Positions 47,217 through 56,693 of a DNA stretch of 64,000 bases are shown here, piece after piece. The stretch's first letter is position 1. The number at the start of each line of letters is the position of its first letter. The position numbers and the translations under genes were made by a program. Source of the stretch: Atlantibacter sp. RC6 (lineage in GTDB: Bacteria; Pseudomonadota; Gammaproteobacteria; Enterobacterales; Enterobacteriaceae); the NCBI RefSeq assembly GCF_014193285.1, contig NZ_JACHZE010000006.1, positions 186,001-250,000 on the forward strand. Direction: 5' to 3'. Below the pieces are notes generated by a model. The model was not told the origin of the DNA and did not search any database. It saw only the letters and a list, made by a program, of their open reading frames with translations.

Positions 47217-48275
47217 ATGGCCGAGATTTCCAGCACCTACCATCGTTACGACGTGAAACGCTTTATCCCCGGCCTGGCGCTGACGGCGGTCATTGCGTTC
47301 GCCACGGCCTGGATCGGCACTATCCCCGCCGTCTCGGCGCTGGGGCTCGGCGCGCTAACCCTGGCGATTATTGTCGGCATCGTGCTGGGCAATACGCTTT
47401 ATCCGGCGGCGCATCCGCTGTGCGATGCAGGGGTGCAGTTTGCTAAACAGAAGCTGCTGCGCCTCGGCATTATTCTCTATGGCTTCCGCCTGACCTTTCA
47501 GCAGGTGATGGATGTCGGATTAAGCGGCGTGGTCATTGATATCCTGATGCTCACCAGCACCTTTCTGCTGGCGACCTTTATCGGCGCGCGGTTGATGAAT
47601 CTTGATCGGAAAACCGCGTGGCTTATCGGCGCAGGCAGCAGCATTTGCGGCGCGGCGGCGGTGCTGGCGACCGCTCCGGTGGTCAAAGCGGAATCCTCAA
47701 AAGTCGCGGTAGCCGTCGCCACCGTGGTGATCTTCGGCACCATTGGCATCTTTCTCTACCCGGTGATCTGGCATGAGGTCGCCAGCCACTACCCGGCTAT
47801 TTCGGCGACGCAGTTCGGCGTTTATACCGGCTCAACCATGCACGAGGTCGCCCAGGTGGTGGCTGCGGGCCACGCGGTCAGCCCGGAAACCGAAAGCGCG
47901 GCAGTGATTGCCAAAATGCTGCGGGTCATGATGCTGGCCCCGTTTTTACTGCTGCTAAGTATTGCGGTCAGCCGTCATGTGGAGCACGACGGTACACCTA
48001 AGCAACCCATTGTGTTCCCGTGGTTTGCCCTGATGTTTATCCTGGTCGCGCTGTTTAACTCTTTCCATCTGCTGCCCGCGCAATGGGTGGCGACGATCAA
48101 CGTACTGGATAACGTGCTGCTGGCGATGGCGATGGCGGCGCTGGGCCTGACCACACGCATTAGCCAGTTGATGAAAGCGGGCTTGCAGCCGTTCCTGCTG
48201 GGCCTGATCCTGTTTGGCTGGCTGATTCTCGGCGGCGGCGCGATTAACCTGGCGATCCACAACTGGATGGGCTGA
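47217..48275 (+). CDS. YeiH-family anion exporter, probable sulfite/sulfate exporter
   Basis: A 352-residue inner-membrane protein of the YeiH/UPF0324 (putative sulfate exporter) family: VSALGLGALTLAIIVGIVLGN, GVQFAKQKLLRLGIILYGFRLTFQQV, IGAGSSICGAAAVLATAPVVKAE and TGSTMHEVAQVVAAGHAV are characteristic, with about ten membrane spans. The ATG at 47217 has AAGGGAG upstream. Members of this family accompany desulfonation genes in other bacteria, where sulfite from the lyase must leave the cell. Here it shares a predicted operator with hpsN and suyAB, supporting that role. Confidence 0.84.
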   Translation: MAEISSTYHRYDVKRFIPGLALTAVIAFATAWIGTIPAVSALGLGALTLAIIVGIVLGNTLYPAAHPLCDAGVQFAKQKLLRLGIILYGFRLTFQQVMDVGLSGVVIDILMLTSTFLLATFIGARLMNLDRKTAWLIGAGSSICGAAAVLATAPVVKAESSKVAVAVATVVIFGTIGIFLYPVIWHEVASHYPAISATQFGVYTGSTMHEVAQVVAAGHAVSPETESAAVIAKMLRVMMLAPFLLLLSIAVSRHVEHDGTPKQPIVFPWFALMFILVALFNSFHLLPAQWVATINVLDNVLLAMAMAALGLTTRISQLMKAGLQPFLLGLILFGWLILGGGAINLAIHNWMG

Positions 48276-48292
48276 CGCCGGGCTTCAGGCGC

Positions 48293-48322
48293 AAAAAACC
48301 CCGCGCAATGGCGGGGTTTTTT
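48293..48322. terminator. Rho-independent terminator after the exporter gene
   Basis: AAAAAACCCCGC-GCAAT-G-GCGGGGTTTTTT: a GC-rich stem with A- and T-runs, between the convergent exporter and chemoreceptor genes; bidirectional. Confidence 0.88.
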
Positions 48323-48334
48323 GTTTTATCGAAC

Positions 48335-50020
48335 TTAAAAGGTTTCCCAGTTATCGCCGTGGGCCACCGCCGGGCGATTAAAGGTTTGTGCGGGCGGGGC
48401 GCTTTCCCGCACCTTTTCGGCATGAGACGACAGGCGGAAAATGCCCACCGCATCGGTAAGCCGCGCCGCCTGCTCTTCCAGCGCCAGCGCCGCTGCGGAC
48501 GCTTCTTCCACCAGCGAGGCGTTTTGCTGAGTGACGTTATCCATTTCCGACACCGCCTGGGCAACCTGCTGGATACCGCGGCTCTGCTCGTCTGACGCGG
48601 CGGCGATTTCCTGCATCAGGTCGGTCACGCGCTGCACCGCCTCAACGATGCCCTGCATGGTTTGCCCTGCCGCAACCACTTCGCTGGAGCCTTTATCCAC
48701 CAGGCTTACCGAATTCTGGATCAGCCCTTCAATCTCTTTCGCCGCCTGGGCGCTGCGGCTGGCCAGCGTGCGTACTTCGCTCGCCACCACCGCAAATCCG
48801 CGCCCCTGTTCCCCGGCACGAGCCGCTTCCACGGCGGCGTTCAGCGCCAGGATGTTGGTCTGGAACGCGATGCTGTTAATCACGGCGGTGATTTCCGAGA
48901 TTTTTTTCGAGCTGGTGGAAATATTCCCCATGGTGGTCACCACGCCGGAGACCATGCGCCCGCCCGCGCTGGCTTTATCGGACGCGTCGTTCGCCAGTTT
49001 GCTGGCGTGGTGGGCGTTTTCGGCGTTCTGTTTCACCGTGGCGGTCAATTGCTCCATGCTGGCGGCGGTTTGCTCCAGTGCGGACGCCTGCTCTTCGGTA
49101 CGGGAAGAGAGATCGGTATTGCCCGCCGAGATCTCGCTGGTGCCCTGATAAATGGCTTCAGCGCCGGTGCGCACCGTGCCTACGGTTTGCGCCAGCGAAT
49201 GCTGCATTTTTTGCAGGTTGTGGCTAAGTACGCCGATTTCGCTACGGCCCGAGGCTTCCGGGGCCACGGTTAAATCGCCGCTGGCAATGTGCTCGATCCG
49301 GTTAGCCGCGCGGCGCAGCGGTAAAATTACGATGCCGCGCAGCGCCACAAAGGTGATGATGGTCATTAACACCGCGATGCTCAGCGCCGCGATCATCGCC
49401 ATCACGCCCCAGGTCGTACGCGTTTCCGCCGCCACGCCCAGCGCTTTGGCGCGCTCCATACGGATAGCGATGGCCTGGAGCAACACTTCGTTATAGGCGC
49501 TGTCCAGCCCGCGCGCCTGTTCGTTTTCATGTTTGATGATGGCCTCGAACATGCCGTTTTTGGCAAATTTCACCATCGGCTGCATACCCTGCATATAGGC
49601 GTCGAAGCGGGTTTTCAGTTCGCCGTCCAGCGCTTCGTCTTGCGGTGTTTTCACCCGGCGCGCCATATAGCTGTCGAAGCCTTCCTGGGCCTGCTTGAGG
49701 CGTTTTTCCGCGTCGGCGACGTTACGTTTCAGATCGTCCATTTCCGCCACGCGGCTGGCGGCGCCGGCGTTGATCAGGTTGATGCGCGCCGTGCGCAGGT
49801 GGTTGGAACTGTTAGAGAGCCCCATACGCACCTGAATCTCTTCGGTGACGTCGTGAAGCGCGGTGTTGCTCTGAACCATGAAATAACTTGCTAATCCGAC
49901 GCTCGCCGCGAAGAGCACCAGAATGCCACCGAGAATGAAACTAAACAGCGGGACTAAACGGATGTGATGCCAGAAACTCACAGTTGCAGGTTTATCGTTT
50001 TTGGTGTTGTGTGTCGTCAT
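48335..50020 (-). CDS. Methyl-accepting chemotaxis protein (Tsr/Tar-like)
   Basis: A 561-residue chemoreceptor starting MTTHNTKND with AGGAAG upstream. TM1 spans about 22-48 ([28 protein letters not shown]), a four-helix periplasmic ligand domain follows to about 200, then TM2, HAMP, and the signalling hairpin with [45 protein letters not shown]. It ends in the NWETF pentapeptide that tethers CheR/CheB, so it is of the high-abundance type. In E. coli trg lies next to ydcI, but Trg lacks that pentapeptide, so orthology to trg is doubtful. The ligand is unknown. Confidence 0.9.
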   Translation of the reverse strand: MTTHNTKNDKPATVSFWHHIRLVPLFSFILGGILVLFAASVGLASYFMVQSNTALHDVTEEIQVRMGLSNSSNHLRTARINLINAGAASRVAEMDDLKRNVADAEKRLKQAQEGFDSYMARRVKTPQDEALDGELKTRFDAYMQGMQPMVKFAKNGMFEAIIKHENEQARGLDSAYNEVLLQAIAIRMERAKALGVAAETRTTWGVMAMIAALSIAVLMTIITFVALRGIVILPLRRAANRIEHIASGDLTVAPEASGRSEIGVLSHNLQKMQHSLAQTVGTVRTGAEAIYQGTSEISAGNTDLSSRTEEQASALEQTAASMEQLTATVKQNAENAHHASKLANDASDKASAGGRMVSGVVTTMGNISTSSKKISEITAVINSIAFQTNILALNAAVEAARAGEQGRGFAVVASEVRTLASRSAQAAKEIEGLIQNSVSLVDKGSSEVVAAGQTMQGIVEAVQRVTDLMQEIAAASDEQSRGIQQVAQAVSEMDNVTQQNASLVEEASAAALALEEQAARLTDAVGIFRLSSHAEKVRESAPPAQTFNRPAVAHGDNWETF

Positions 50021-50166
50021 AACAGTCTTCCTGGTACAGGGATAGGCTCGTGAGATAGTCATCGGCATAAACCCAGGTTTCGATTACCCCAGAAAACGTC
50101 AGATCGGTCACAAATCAGAATAAAGATAAATTATGACCAGCGACAGGGCGTCGCTGGCCGAAGGGA

Positions 50167-51593
<1,427 letters not shown>

Positions 51594-51605
51594 GATGGCC
51601 TCCTG

Positions 51606-51627
51606 TATACTATAGGGGGGTATAGTA
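51606..51627. promoter_or_regulatory. FrmR operator
   Basis: TATACTATAGGGGGGTATAG then TA: two inverted TATAC/GTATA-type arms around a G-tract, the classical site of type II RcnR/FrmR-like repressors, 13 bases upstream of the frmR start codon. Confidence 0.8.
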
Positions 51628-51695
51628 ACAGGATGAACAAGTAGTTGTAAAATTTATGTTTTTGTTGGGGTTCAGGGGGTTAGATGAGATGCGCT

Positions 51696-51780
51696 AAGGA
51701 CATAAAGAGACATAAGCGGACATAATAATGCCCCTAAACATGCCCCCAGGAGCGATTTTGCCCCCAAATTTGCCCCCAAA
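51696..51780. repeat. Short repeats GACATAA and TGCCCCC in a gene-free gap
   Basis: GACATAA occurs three times at ten-base intervals (around 51699-51726), then TGCCCC-type heptamers four times to 51778. The 500-base gap between frmR and the TetR gene otherwise holds only an open but start-less stretch on the minus strand (about 51929-52090). The pattern resembles integrase arm-site clusters or a scar next to an integrated element, but this is not established. Confidence 0.45.
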
Positions 51781-52132
51781 TCTTGGTCATTCTAATCCGC
51801 AGAATTATTCATGCAGTGGTAAAAAAAGAGACATTTGTCATTACATAAACCCATTCGTTCAAAGGTGAAATGATTTTGCGTCGCGCATCATTTCCATATC
51901 CCGTCCTATGTTAATTTTTTATGTGACTGGGTTTAATAGTTTCCAGGTCAGCTCTGTGCCATAAGCAGACGTTGCTAATTCTGCACTTTTCAGCGAGGGC
52001 GCTATAGCGGCAGGCAATGCCACTGTCCAGTCGGCAAAAGCGACCACTTTGCCACCGGAAGGGATAAACTGATTGAAGCTCCCGCACAAAATCACTTATT
52101 CTTTTGCGTTAATAAAATGTAGGAGATGAGTC

Positions 52133-52786
52133 ATGACAGGCGAAAATCGCGGGCGGGGAAGGCCGCGAAAGACAGAAAGTACCTATGCAGATACTCGTAA
52201 TGACCTGATCCGCAGCGGACTTGAACTGCTAACGCAGAATGGTTTTCTTTCGACGGGAGTCGATGCCATTGTCAAAAATGCCAATGTCCCTAAAGGCTCA
52301 TTTTATTACTACTTCAAGAGTAAAGAAGAATATGCTCAGACCGTTCTGAATGCCTATGACAGCTTCTTCGAGCATAAACTCAAAAAACACCTACATAAAT
52401 CATCCTGTACACCAATGGTACGTCTGGAAAATTTCATCAATGATGCCTGTGAGGGGATTAAAAAATACGATTTCACCCGCGGCTGCCTGGTTGGCAATAT
52501 GATGCAGGAGAGCCCGGGGCTTCCGCCATCCTTTATTGACCAACTACAGAGTATTCTTGAGCGCTGGCAAGCACTTGTTGCGGCCTGTTTGTCCGAAGCG
52601 TTATCTTCAGGCGAAATATGTTCCGATATGAATGACACGCAACTGGCGGCCATTTTCTGGAGTGGCTGGGAAGGCGCAGTCATGCGCGCCAAACTTTATT
52701 GTTCAATCCAACCAGTGTACGATTTCTGGAACTATTTCAAAACTTCTGTACGTTATCAACCGTCTCCGGAAGTGGCGGCTGAATAG
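52133..52786 (+). CDS. TetR-family regulator (AcuR/NemR-like)
   Basis: A 217-residue TetR protein: basic N-terminus GRGRPRK, HTH LLTQNGFLSTGVDAIVKNANVPKGSFYYYFKSKEEYAQTVLNAYDSFFE, and a C-terminal ligand domain containing Cys residues (RGCLVGNMMQESPGLP, as in acrylate- or electrophile-sensing relatives). GGAGATGAGTC precedes the ATG. It is convergent with the AcuI-like gene; AcuR-acuI pairs are known in Rhodobacter. A NemR-like box lies before acuI. The effector is inferred to be acrylate or another reactive electrophile. Confidence 0.83.
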   Translation: MTGENRGRGRPRKTESTYADTRNDLIRSGLELLTQNGFLSTGVDAIVKNANVPKGSFYYYFKSKEEYAQTVLNAYDSFFEHKLKKHLHKSSCTPMVRLENFINDACEGIKKYDFTRGCLVGNMMQESPGLPPSFIDQLQSILERWQALVAACLSEALSSGEICSDMNDTQLAAIFWSGWEGAVMRAKLYCSIQPVYDFWNYFKTSVRYQPSPEVAAE

Positions 52787-52790
52787 TAAA

Positions 52791-52814
52791 AAGAGGGGCC
52801 TAAAGCGGCCCCTT
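52791..52814. terminator. Terminator between the convergent tetR and acuI genes
   Basis: AGGGGCC-TAAAGC-GGCCCCT stem of 7 bp with A's before and TTAAT after; placed just after the TetR stop and before the acuI stop. Confidence 0.65.
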
Positions 52815-52858
52815 AATAAGTCAGCATCAATCTCAGGCAGGGCCTTGTATCCATCTAA

Positions 52859-53848
52859 TTAGCTACATTGAATCACTGCCCGGCCACGAATTTCGCCATT
52901 GAGAAGTTTTTCGGCCACATTTATGGCCTCACTGAGTGGATAAACGGTAGTCAGGCTATCCAGTCTGGACCCTGGTAAATACTGTACGGCCTGCTGCCAG
53001 ATTGCCGCTCTTTTTTCTTTCGCAAACATGACACTGTCAATCCCTTTCAGCGTGACGCCACGCAGGATAAACGGGGCCACATTACCCATCAGATCCATAC
53101 CCTGTGCCATGCCGCAGGCCGCTACAATGCTGCCATACCGCACCCCTGCGCAGGCATTGCAGAGCGTGTGGCTGCCAACCGTATCAATGGCAGCAGCCCA
53201 GCGTTCTTTCTGTAAGGGTTTTCCTGGGGAGGAAATTTCGGAACGATTAATAATCTCATTTACACCGATCGTTTTATAGAGCCATGAGGTTTCATCCGGA
53301 CGACCAGTCGACGCAGTAACATGGTAACCCATCGAAGCGAGGATCATAGCCGCAATACTCCCGACACCACCACTGGCACCGGTTACAAGTACCGGACCAT
53401 CTTCTGGCTTAACACCATGATTCAAAAGCGCGTCGACACACAGCATTGCGGTAAAACCTGCTGTTCCGATTGCCATCACGTGTTTGCTGTTAGTACCGGC
53501 CGGGAGTGGTGTCAGCCAGTCTCCTTTTACTCGTGCTTTTTCCGACAGCCCACCCCAATGTTTTTCCCCTACACCCCAGCCGGTCAGGAGAACCTTATCT
53601 CCGGTCTGATAATCCGGATGTGAACTGGCGGACACCGTACCGGCAAAATCAATGCCTGGCACCATTGGAAAGTGCCGGACGATTGGGCCACGGCCCGTAA
53701 TGGCCAGCGCGTCTTTGTAATTGATGGATGAATAGTCAACATTGACCTCAACATCCCCCTGCGGCAGTTCACTTTCTGCGATTTCAGTAAGTTGTGTACT
53801 GTAGCGCTCATCTGTTTTATTGATTAACAAAGATTTAAACACTTTCAC
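52859..53848 (-). CDS. acuI: Acryloyl-CoA reductase AcuI/YhdH family
   Basis: A 329-residue zinc-free medium-chain reductase (E. coli YhdH/AcuI 324). NYKDALAITGRGPIVRHFPMVPGIDFAGTV, DKVLLTGWGVGEKHWGGLSEKARV, VLVTGASGGVGSIAAMIL (NADPH fold) and FILRGVTLKGIDSVM are family motifs. It reduces acryloyl-CoA to propionyl-CoA, detoxifying acrylate-derived metabolites. Many enterobacteria have a core yhdH elsewhere, so this may be an extra acquired copy with its own regulator. Confidence 0.85.
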   Translation of the reverse strand: MKVFKSLLINKTDERYSTQLTEIAESELPQGDVEVNVDYSSINYKDALAITGRGPIVRHFPMVPGIDFAGTVSASSHPDYQTGDKVLLTGWGVGEKHWGGLSEKARVKGDWLTPLPAGTNSKHVMAIGTAGFTAMLCVDALLNHGVKPEDGPVLVTGASGGVGSIAAMILASMGYHVTASTGRPDETSWLYKTIGVNEIINRSEISSPGKPLQKERWAAAIDTVGSHTLCNACAGVRYGSIVAACGMAQGMDLMGNVAPFILRGVTLKGIDSVMFAKEKRAAIWQQAVQYLPGSRLDSLTTVYPLSEAINVAEKLLNGEIRGRAVIQCS

Positions 53849-53899
53849 CTCGTCTTCCTGATCGTTTACCGTTCATTAATAAATCGTTCACAAATAATA

Positions 53900-53915
53900 T
53901 TGACCGATCATCTAA
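53900..53915. promoter_or_regulatory. Candidate TetR operator upstream of acuI
   Basis: TTGACCGATCATCTAA shares the GACCGATC core of the NemR box (TAGACCGATCGGTCTA) with a weaker right half, 52 bases upstream of the acuI-like start. It is a plausible site for the TetR protein encoded opposite. Confidence 0.4.
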
Positions 53916-54163
53916 TAATCAACACTACTATCCCAGTATCTTGTCAGGATTCAAGATTTATCATTCAAGTCAGAGTGTTAAAGATATCTATATTGATCAG
54001 TGTCAAGCTGAAAGCGGGGTTAACTGATGCATAGGGAAAAGTCAGCGACTCCGGCAGGCGCAGTGGCAATGCTTCAGTATACCGAGCAGGCTTCGATTAA
54101 TTGGTCTGCTTCTCGCTCAAAGCGGACATTTTAAGCATTTTAGCTTCATTTAATTGCTGATGA

Positions 54164-54270
54164 TTATTTTATCCTGAGCAAATCTGCAAACCGCGTCGTA
54201 TAGCGCGGCGACAGCATGTCCCGTTTCATTTGCCACTGCTGCTGAATGCCCTACACCGAAAAAATAACGT
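54164..54270 (-). pseudogene. umuC 3' remnant (DNA polymerase V catalytic subunit)
   Basis: Reading GIQQQWQMKRDMLSPRYTTR then FADLLRIK and a stop: this matches the recalled C-terminus of E. coli UmuC almost residue for residue. One base off frame just upstream, TLFF-like codons (GGGACGTTATTTTTTCGG) continue the match, then homology is lost. Only about 30 codons remain, so it is a non-functional tail end. umuDC genes are common at prophage and plasmid borders; here the piece lies about 200 bases outside the prophage genes. Confidence 0.68.
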
Positions 54271-54382
54271 CCCCCTCTCCTCTTTCGCCTCAATTACTTT
54301 TGGCGGGCTTTGCGAGGGCCTTCGTTACTAAGGAAAGTTAAATACCGTTAAAGTAATGCTCCATGTTGCCGTTATGTTATAC

Positions 54383-54456
54383 ACCTGCGTCCTGAACGCA
54401 GGATATCTAATAAAAAGACTAAGGGATTGACGCCCGCGCCCGTGCGGGCTTTTTTT
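54383..54456 (+). terminator. Hairpin pair with intrinsic terminator at the prophage edge
   Basis: CCTGCGT-CCTGA-ACGCAGG (54383-54401) is followed by GCCCGC-GCCCGT-GCGGGC and seven T's (54432-54456). Two stems with a final U-run look like the 3' half of a small RNA, though I recognise no known sRNA. No protein gene ends just upstream on this strand. The prophage tail genes start immediately to the right, so attL may lie within this element, as many lambdoid phages use RNA gene 3' ends. Confidence 0.5.
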
Positions 54457-54459
54457 AAG

Positions 54460-54633
54460 CTATTCCCTGCCTTCAAGTGCTCGTTTAATAAACTCAAGCT
54501 TGGCTGTCTGCCGACGCATCTCAAGCAGGTGCAGCGCTTCGTACGCTTCAATGCCGACGAGGTTTTGTTCCCCTAACGTATCCAAATCACGCTTCAGGAG
54601 CTCGATTTCATCATGAGTAATCAACGGTCGCAT
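54460..54633 (-). CDS. Small prophage protein, unknown function
   Basis: A 57-residue protein starting MRPLITHDEIELLKRDLDTL with GGAGGGACT before the ATG (the frame opens 22 codons earlier without a ribosome site). Highly charged and helical throughout; residues 25-57 (EAYEALHLLEMRRQTAKLEF IKRALEGRE) look amphipathic or coiled-coil. It is the last minus-strand gene of the prophage, 119 bases after the tail fibre stop. No function recognised. Confidence 0.6.
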   Translation of the reverse strand: MRPLITHDEIELLKRDLDTLGEQNLVGIEAYEALHLLEMRRQTAKLEFIKRALEGRE

Positions 54634-54752
54634 AGTAGTCCCTCCGGTTAACAGCTTCAGGTAAAGAGGCATGTTAATACGGATATCCGGCCTGATCACT
54701 TCACCTTTTCTGATATAAAAAGCGAATACTGAGGCAGGCGTAACGGGCTGTA

Positions 54753-56612
54753 TTAATTAGCGATGAGTTGATCCACTTTTTCTTTCAGTTCGTCCAGCTC
54801 CTGTCTGAGTGACGTAATTTCATCCAGTTGCGTCACATTTTGTTCATGTAGCCCCTGAACGGCAGCCACCAGGTCAGAAATTATCGCGATGTGCGACAAA
54901 TTGAGGATTGGCTCGTCAGGGTCTTCGCCACCAGCCTCGAATACATAGAGCGGATCGACTTTTTCCAGTTCCTGCGCAATAAACCCACGGTCATGACGTC
55001 CGTCCCATTTCCAGTTAAATTCGCGGGGCTTTATGCTGAGAATGCGGGTCAGTCCACCGGCTTGCGCATCCCGTGGATTGTCTTTAAGCCTGATGTCGCA
55101 CACTGTGGGCAGTATCCCGCCGTTGGCCGTGTTAATCCCACCCGAGCCGTTCACAAAGTTCCAGTATTTTGTGTAGACCTGGCCGTCAGAGCTGACCAGC
55201 ATCGGGCCGGATGCGTCAGCGGTACCGGCGCTGCCGATATACCCACCAAATGAGAAGCCCAGTGTGAACTGTGAACCTACGCCACCAGTTTTCTGAATGG
55301 TTGATGAAGCGACATGCGTAAAAAGCGGTAACGCTGCTGAATACTGAATGAAAGTGTTATACGGCGCGGTTTTGGTTTCGCCCTGGGCAGTGGATGGGGT
55401 GTTCACAATCTGCCCCAGCATCGTGCCGCCAGACTTACCTTCCAGGCTGTTCAGTCGTGCATCATCTCCGGCAGCTACTGTCCCAGCTGCCGTCCCAACG
55501 TTACGGGTAGACGAGTTACCCAGGCCCAGGCCATTACGTGCGCTAGCCTGCGTTGTCCCCCCGGTTCCCCCGTTCGCGACGGGCACGGTATCGGTATTCG
55601 TAAAGACCTGTCGTATGCTGAAATTTCGTGAGCCTTTGGCACCCACTACTAATACCTTATAGATTTTGTAGTTGGAATCTGTCGCAGTGTCCGGGATAAC
55701 TTCAACGCTGAATCTTGTACCCCCAGATGATGAGCCATTTATCAGGACAAACACGCCTGTGCCAGTTGTATAACTGATGCCTGATGGCAAATTAACCATG
55801 TTCTCAACAGCTACGCGGTACATCTGCCCGGAAAGAGCATCAACTTGTTGCCAGTCAAAGGAGCTAAGTGTTGGTATTGCACTTAATCCAAGCCCCAAAT
55901 CATTAAGCGTCTTTTTGCCCACCGGTTGCCAGTCACCCCAGGGGCCGTCCGTTCCGTTCCAAGAAGCCGTCAGGGAGCGCACATAGACATTACCGCTGCG
56001 GACCGTATAACGCTGGGTACCGCCGAACTGCCCACCGGCGAAAACCTCGAGCAGGCCGACAGCGTTAGCTTCAGGAAAATTATTTACCAGCTGGGCACCG
56101 GCTGACGTACCCATTCCCCATGAGCCGACAAAATTCTGAACTGGCCCGTAACTGTTCAGGTTTGGCGTTGCTGGCAACGCGCCACGCCACTGTTGCGAAG
56201 AACCAACCAGTGAGGCCATTTTCTGCCAGCCAGGCCCGGTTACAGCGGGCATGCCGGGGGTAAGCTGAACAGTAATATCCCCCGGTGCTGTATAGAAGTT
56301 TGTCCACACACCCTTTTCGGTCAGCAGTCCACGCAGTGCCTCGGTCGACTGTGCGACCAGTTCGGCGGTGACCTGGTTCATGGTCTTGCGCGGCACCGCC
56401 GCCCACGCCGCGCCGGTGGTAGTTGGCCCGGTGAACGCGCTGACCAGTGTGGCGGCCGTATTACTGGTTACCGTATCAACCGGCAGTGTGTACAACACTC
56501 CGCCGATTGTCGCGGTGATGAAATCGCCCGGTTTTAAATCTGTGGTGAATACAGTGCTGGTACCAACAACCGCTGTTGAGTTGTTGGTAAGTTTAAGGGT
56601 TCCTGCAGACAT
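54753..56612 (-). CDS. Tail fibre with S74-type intramolecular chaperone
   Basis: A 619-residue phage fibre. The N-terminal ~100 residues (KLTNNSTAVVGTSTVFTTDLKPGDFITATIGG) are a tail-attachment type domain, and the middle has fibre repeats including VPVANGGTGGTTQASARNGLGLG. Residues ~500-619 form the S74 chaperone (CDIRLKDNPRDA... RGFIAQELEKVDP... VAAVQGLHEQ) ending in a long coiled coil. In S74 domains a Ser-Asp...Lys dyad releases the chaperone by self-cleavage; here the Ser position is Cys505, with Lys510 retained. It lies downstream of J beyond a terminator, so it may have its own promoter. Confidence 0.88.
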   Translation of the reverse strand: MSAGTLKLTNNSTAVVGTSTVFTTDLKPGDFITATIGGVLYTLPVDTVTSNTAATLVSAFTGPTTTGAAWAAVPRKTMNQVTAELVAQSTEALRGLLTEKGVWTNFYTAPGDITVQLTPGMPAVTGPGWQKMASLVGSSQQWRGALPATPNLNSYGPVQNFVGSWGMGTSAGAQLVNNFPEANAVGLLEVFAGGQFGGTQRYTVRSGNVYVRSLTASWNGTDGPWGDWQPVGKKTLNDLGLGLSAIPTLSSFDWQQVDALSGQMYRVAVENMVNLPSGISYTTGTGVFVLINGSSSGGTRFSVEVIPDTATDSNYKIYKVLVVGAKGSRNFSIRQVFTNTDTVPVANGGTGGTTQASARNGLGLGNSSTRNVGTAAGTVAAGDDARLNSLEGKSGGTMLGQIVNTPSTAQGETKTAPYNTFIQYSAALPLFTHVASSTIQKTGGVGSQFTLGFSFGGYIGSAGTADASGPMLVSSDGQVYTKYWNFVNGSGGINTANGGILPTVCDIRLKDNPRDAQAGGLTRILSIKPREFNWKWDGRHDRGFIAQELEKVDPLYVFEAGGEDPDEPILNLSHIAIISDLVAAVQGLHEQNVTQLDEITSLRQELDELKEKVDQLIAN

Positions 56613-56633
56613 AATTTCTCCTGATTACAGGCG

Positions 56634-56661
56634 TAAAAAAACCCCGCCGGAGCGGGGTTTG
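56634..56661 (-). terminator. Rho-independent terminator between J and the tail fibre gene
   Basis: On the minus strand: AAACCCCGCTCCGGCGGGGT then seven T's. It sits 33 bases after the J stop and 22 bases before the fibre ATG, so it should end or attenuate the late tail transcript before the fibre. Confidence 0.85.
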
Positions 56662-56693
56662 ATTGAGTGGTACGTTATTTCAGTTGTGCATAG

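Noticed and set aside
48335-50020. Naming the chemoreceptor trg by synteny with ydcI
   Set aside because: The NWETF tail is absent from Trg, and the ligand domain was not recognised as Trg-like.
51929-52090. Minus-strand open stretch upstream of the TetR gene as a gene
   Set aside because: Two frames are open but neither has a start with a ribosome site or recognised family; possibly a decayed fragment.
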